Shown here piece after piece: positions 10,514-13,202 of a DNA stretch of 13,202 nt. Source of the stretch: an uncultured Saprospirales bacterium. GTDB taxonomy: Bacteria; Bacteroidota; Bacteroidia; Chitinophagales; Saprospiraceae. Both the position numbers and the translations under genes were made by a program. The DNA is taken from positions 1 through 13,202 of the forward strand of contig CALAZP010000242.1 in the NCBI GenBank assembly GCA_937926355.1. Direction: 5' to 3'. The notes under the pieces are model-generated. The model was not told the origin of the DNA, made no database searches, and saw only the letters and a list, made by a program, of their open reading frames with translations. Positions within the stretch are counted from its first letter, which is position 1. Every line of letters starts with the position of its first letter.

Positions 10514-13202
10514 TAGCTTGTCTTTAAGCGTTCATATTCCCACGTCACCGATTCGATGACTATTCTCTCTCTTGTGTTGCCCTGTATGACCTCTCCATCA
10601 AATGTTGCCTCATAAGCTGCAAAATCACTTGTGCTTGAGTAGCTGCCGCCCGTAGGGTTAAACCCGCTCGCGTAGTAGCTTATTAAGTGATTTCTCAACT
10701 GTGTAGATGGAGTTCTGATTCTCTTCCCTACACTTTCCCTCGCCTCAGTTCCATCGTAAAAGTACGCACTAGCGTCTAAATAGTTAGCATTATTTAGGCT
10801 GAAGCGCGTTTCAAAGTAAATCTCTTGCCCTCCGTTTACAGCCGTTGTAAACTCAAAGCTCTGCGTTCCTTCGATTAAGTTACCCTCAAGCCATCTGTAA
10901 GTGTCAAGGAAGGTCTTGTTATCCGTTGAACTCCCGTAAATATGCGCTCTGACCTTTTTAACGAAGGTGTCCCCTACTTTCAGCGTGTTAGGATCAAGAA
11001 CCAAAAGTGCAGCAGTAGAGATAAAACGGGCGTAAACAATCCTGCCTAATCTGTTCAAAGTAGGGTAGAAGGTATTGCCATCTTCTACATAAGTCTTCCC
11101 CGCGTGTGTGCAAAAGTACCCATTTGTTCCCCTCGACTCATATTTTCCGTTCGTGTCAGAGTTCCCGCGGTTCTGCACGTTCAAACGCTCAACAGTGCCC
11201 TTTACCTTTCTGTACTTTTCATCCTCTATCAATCGCGTATTTGCACCTGCAAGGCTTAGAATAGGCGATCCCACACTTATGTCCACCTCGTTCTTCACAT
11301 AGCCTCGAATAGTGTTGTTAAAGCTCTCCGCGTCTTCGGATAGATAAACAGAACTCTCTGTCCCTCGCATAACGGGCGATCCTTCCAAAGTGAACGCAGG
11401 AAATGTAGAGCTGTCAAAATCAATAGTAACCGTCTGACCGCTCAAAGATGCTACGTTGTACGTGCCGCTGTTTAGGGCTTTCCAATCCGCGTTGTTCGGG
11501 TTATCCTCGTTCTCAATATCCGCAAACTTTACGCTCTGATCTTTAGCCAAGACGCGAATATCTCCAACACAAGTAACCACAGTTTGATCACCATCGCTTT
11601 GAAAATCCGTAACACTCAGCTCCCGAATCCTGCGAATAACATCCACCTCAATCTCGTTGCCTGACCGCTTCGCACCAATATCCACCACCTCACCGCAAGC
11701 CGAGTCAATGTTTCTCAGCTTATAAACATCGCCCCGGTCCTCATAGCTTCCTGTCTGGTCATCCAACTGTAAAACAGAAGACAAGTAAGGAGCTAATCCG
11801 TAATTCTGAATGACCGTATTCCCACCATGATAACCACGCGCCAAACCCAAAAGCTGAGGGTCTTGACTTCTCACTTTTACATTCAAGCCAAAGGAAGCTG
11901 TTTCAGTTAGCTGCCTCTTTTGAATCTCATATCCAAATTCTACCACGCAATCGCGGCAATCCATCTGGAGCATATTCAACGCCAAAGGATAGTCCTGAGA
12001 GATACGGATATGACCTATTTTTATATTGCCGTTGATGCAGTTCTCATGCGGAAAAATAAAGCTCCTCGCTGTCTTTGAACTACCTTCACCAGTAGCTTTT
12101 ACCCCATCAATCAGATCCACCTGAACGCTGAAGTCAGCCGCCCCTTGAGCAATACTAACACCTACCCCTTCCGTTTTCATGCTTCGACAATAGAAGGTAG
12201 AAGCCGTCATGCCATTGGTAACAAAGCCTCCCGCCTCTATCTTACCCTCAATGTTAAAGGTGCTATTGATGAAGTTTGACGCATTGCAGATGCCCGCGTT
12301 GATGTTCATCTTAAACAACCCCCTACCACCAACATAGAAGTCATTGACAACTCCAGGCGATATGCCGCCGCTTGGATGCTGAGAAAGTATTGTTCTCAAA
12401 TTCGTGAACTTGCAAAGCTGCAAATCCGTAACCGCCTCGCCTAAGTCGTGTAATCCAACCTGAAGGGTAATCGTGTCGCCATCTATCGCCTCGATTACGT
12501 CAGCGTGTGCGTAGTAAGGTGTGAACGCCCTATCCGAATTGAAGCGCACAATGTAATACCCTGCACCCTTTAAATAGACCTTCTCACCTACACTAAAGTT
12601 ATTTCCTCCGCTTTGTAAGGTTATGACCTTGCCCCTGTATGCCGTTTGGCAGTTAAAGACGTTCGTGCCTATCTGATTTAGAAAGCCCGTAGATTCGTCT
12701 ATGGTGTCCATTGCGAAGATCACGTCATCTTCCAACACATCCGCGTCAATGTCCGCCCCTGCTGAATCTTCTAAATCAATGTAGTAGTTTGAGCCGTCAT
12801 TGCCCGCAGCTTTGATAAACGCACCCTCCGCAGCGGGGTTGCCCTCCGTGCTTCCAGATAGTTTGAAAGCCCTCCCTCCGGCACTATTGTAAAGAGCAAA
12901 CCAACTCGCATCGGTTACGCTTTTGAATGTTATACGGTTTCCGCTTGACGCCTGCACTACTCCCAAGTTGTTAGGCGTTGGTTCAAAGTCGCTTTGAGCA
13001 ATCCTACCCAACTGAAAAAGCCGCCCCTGTCCGTTGTATGTTTCGGAGCTTGTTACATTTTCAAGAATGCCATCTACAATAATTCCCGCGTGATCCTTTC
13101 CGATGAGCATATCGGATATTTTGCCGTGTTCATTGGCAGGGATGTAAACAAACTTTTTGCGTCCTGTTGTAGCGTAATAAGCTGCGCTCTCATCTATGGC
13201 AT
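10513..13202 (-). CDS. Tailspike-like protein (beta-helix type), N terminus outside window
   Basis: The reading frame stays open upstream of ATG 13110 to the window edge, adding at least 30 codons (AIDESAAYYATTGRKKFVYIPANEHGK in two parts: residues like ESAAYYATTGRK then FVYIPANEHGK). The protein is therefore at least 895 residues, and 13110 is not its true start. The pattern K-F-V-Y-I-P-A-N resembles the first strand of pectate-lyase-3 type phage tailspikes. Many short strand-turn units with V/I/F and N/G follow, for example GICNASNFINSTFNIEGKI, as in right-handed beta-helices. The C-terminal third looks like separate beta domains. Such proteins bind and often cut capsule, O-antigen or exopolysaccharide. 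No catalytic site can be assigned by eye. Base composition and codon use differ from the left side of the window. Confidence 0.7.
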   Translation of the reverse strand, partial: AIDESAAYYATTGRKKFVYIPANEHGKISDMLIGKDHAGIIVDGILENVTSSETYNGQGRLFQLGRIAQSDFEPTPNNLGVVQASSGNRITFKSVTDASWFALYNSAGGRAFKLSGSTEGNPAAEGAFIKAAGNDGSNYYIDLEDSAGADIDADVLEDDVIFAMDTIDESTGFLNQIGTNVFNCQTAYRGKVITLQSGGNNFSVGEKVYLKGAGYYIVRFNSDRAFTPYYAHADVIEAIDGDTITLQVGLHDLGEAVTDLQLCKFTNLRTILSQHPSGGISPGVVNDFYVGGRGLFKMNINAGICNASNFINSTFNIEGKIEAGGFVTNGMTASTFYCRSMKTEGVGVSIAQGAADFSVQVDLIDGVKATGEGSSKTARSFIFPHENCINGNIKIGHIRISQDYPLALNMLQMDCRDCVVEFGYEIQKRQLTETASFGLNVKVRSQDPQLLGLARGYHGGNTVIQNYGLAPYLSSVLQLDDQTGSYEDRGDVYKLRNIDSACGEVVDIGAKRSGNEIEVDVIRRIRELSVTDFQSDGDQTVVTCVGDIRVLAKDQSVKFADIENEDNPNNADWKALNSGTYNVASLSGQTVTIDFDSSTFPAFTLEGSPVMRGTESSVYLSEDAESFNNTIRGYVKNEVDISVGSPILSLAGANTRLIEDEKYRKVKGTVERLNVQNRGNSDTNGKYESRGTNGYFCTHAGKTYVEDGNTFYPTLNRLGRIVYARFISTAALLVLDPNTLKVGDTFVKKVRAHIYGSSTDNKTFLDTYRWLEGNLIEGTQSFEFTTAVNGGQEIYFETRFSLNNANYLDASAYFYDGTEARESVGKRIRTPSTQLRNHLISYYASGFNPTGGSYSSTSDFAAYEATFDGEVIQGNTRERIVIESVTWEYERLKTS

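Noticed and set aside
10513..13110. Complete 865-residue protein starting at ATG 13110
   Set aside because: The frame remains open for 30 further codons to the window edge with tailspike-like sequence, so this ATG is internal.
1..13202. tRNA genes, CRISPR arrays, insertion sequences
   Set aside because: No cloverleaf-like segment, regularly spaced repeats, transposase motifs or terminal inverted repeats were seen.

Overview
The window looks like part of the genome of a tailed double-stranded DNA phage of a Gram-negative host. The evidence is dense, overlapping small genes, two cell-wall hydrolase genes, a phage-type thymidylate synthase gene invaded by a GIY-YIG homing endonuclease, and a block of tail-fibre, adhesin and tailspike genes. 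Gene order resembles accessory and structural regions of large T4-like myoviruses, but no hallmark head, tail-tube or polymerase gene is present, so that placement is inference. Most genes lack a clear Shine-Dalgarno sequence and one lipoprotein gene is preceded by a TAnnTTTG box. Both would suit a Bacteroidota host, with low confidence.

Positions 1-1938 (+): the 3' part of a GH19-type endolysin, then three unrecognised genes. The last two start with 4-base ATGA overlaps. Positions 2007-4220 (+): thymidylate synthase in two pieces, with a GIY-YIG endonuclease gene between them. The two fragments together carry every catalytic residue of ThyA. No group I intron core is visible. The endonuclease ribosome-binding site lies in a 13-bp hairpin whose loop carries a TATATAAA promoter-like sequence, an arrangement reminiscent of I-TevI in the T4 td intron. 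Positions 4224-7690 (+): an LpxH-like metallophosphoesterase, a zinc-ribbon mini-gene broken by a one-base frameshift in a C5 run, several small acidic or membrane proteins, a membrane-anchored SGNH hydrolase, an SLT-type lysozyme with a possible capsid-targeting leader, and a lipoprotein.

Positions 7664-13202 (-): the adsorption block, transcribed toward the left. In transcription order it holds a large tailspike-like protein (N terminus outside the window), a 57-residue protein, a collagen-like fibre, a glycine-rich adhesin, and a second fibre with an Mtd-type N-terminal domain. The two fibres share a homologous jelly-roll-like domain. The tailspike plus 57-residue gene are GC-richer and use CGC arginine codons, unlike the AT-rich, AGA-using left side, which suggests separate acquisition.

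A near-identical motif, GATATATAA(T/A)CAAAA, precedes the SLT gene and, on the other strand, the Mtd-type fibre gene. Shorter versions lie in the endonuclease hairpin and at the end of the phosphoesterase gene. It is a candidate phage (late?) promoter that may tie these units together.
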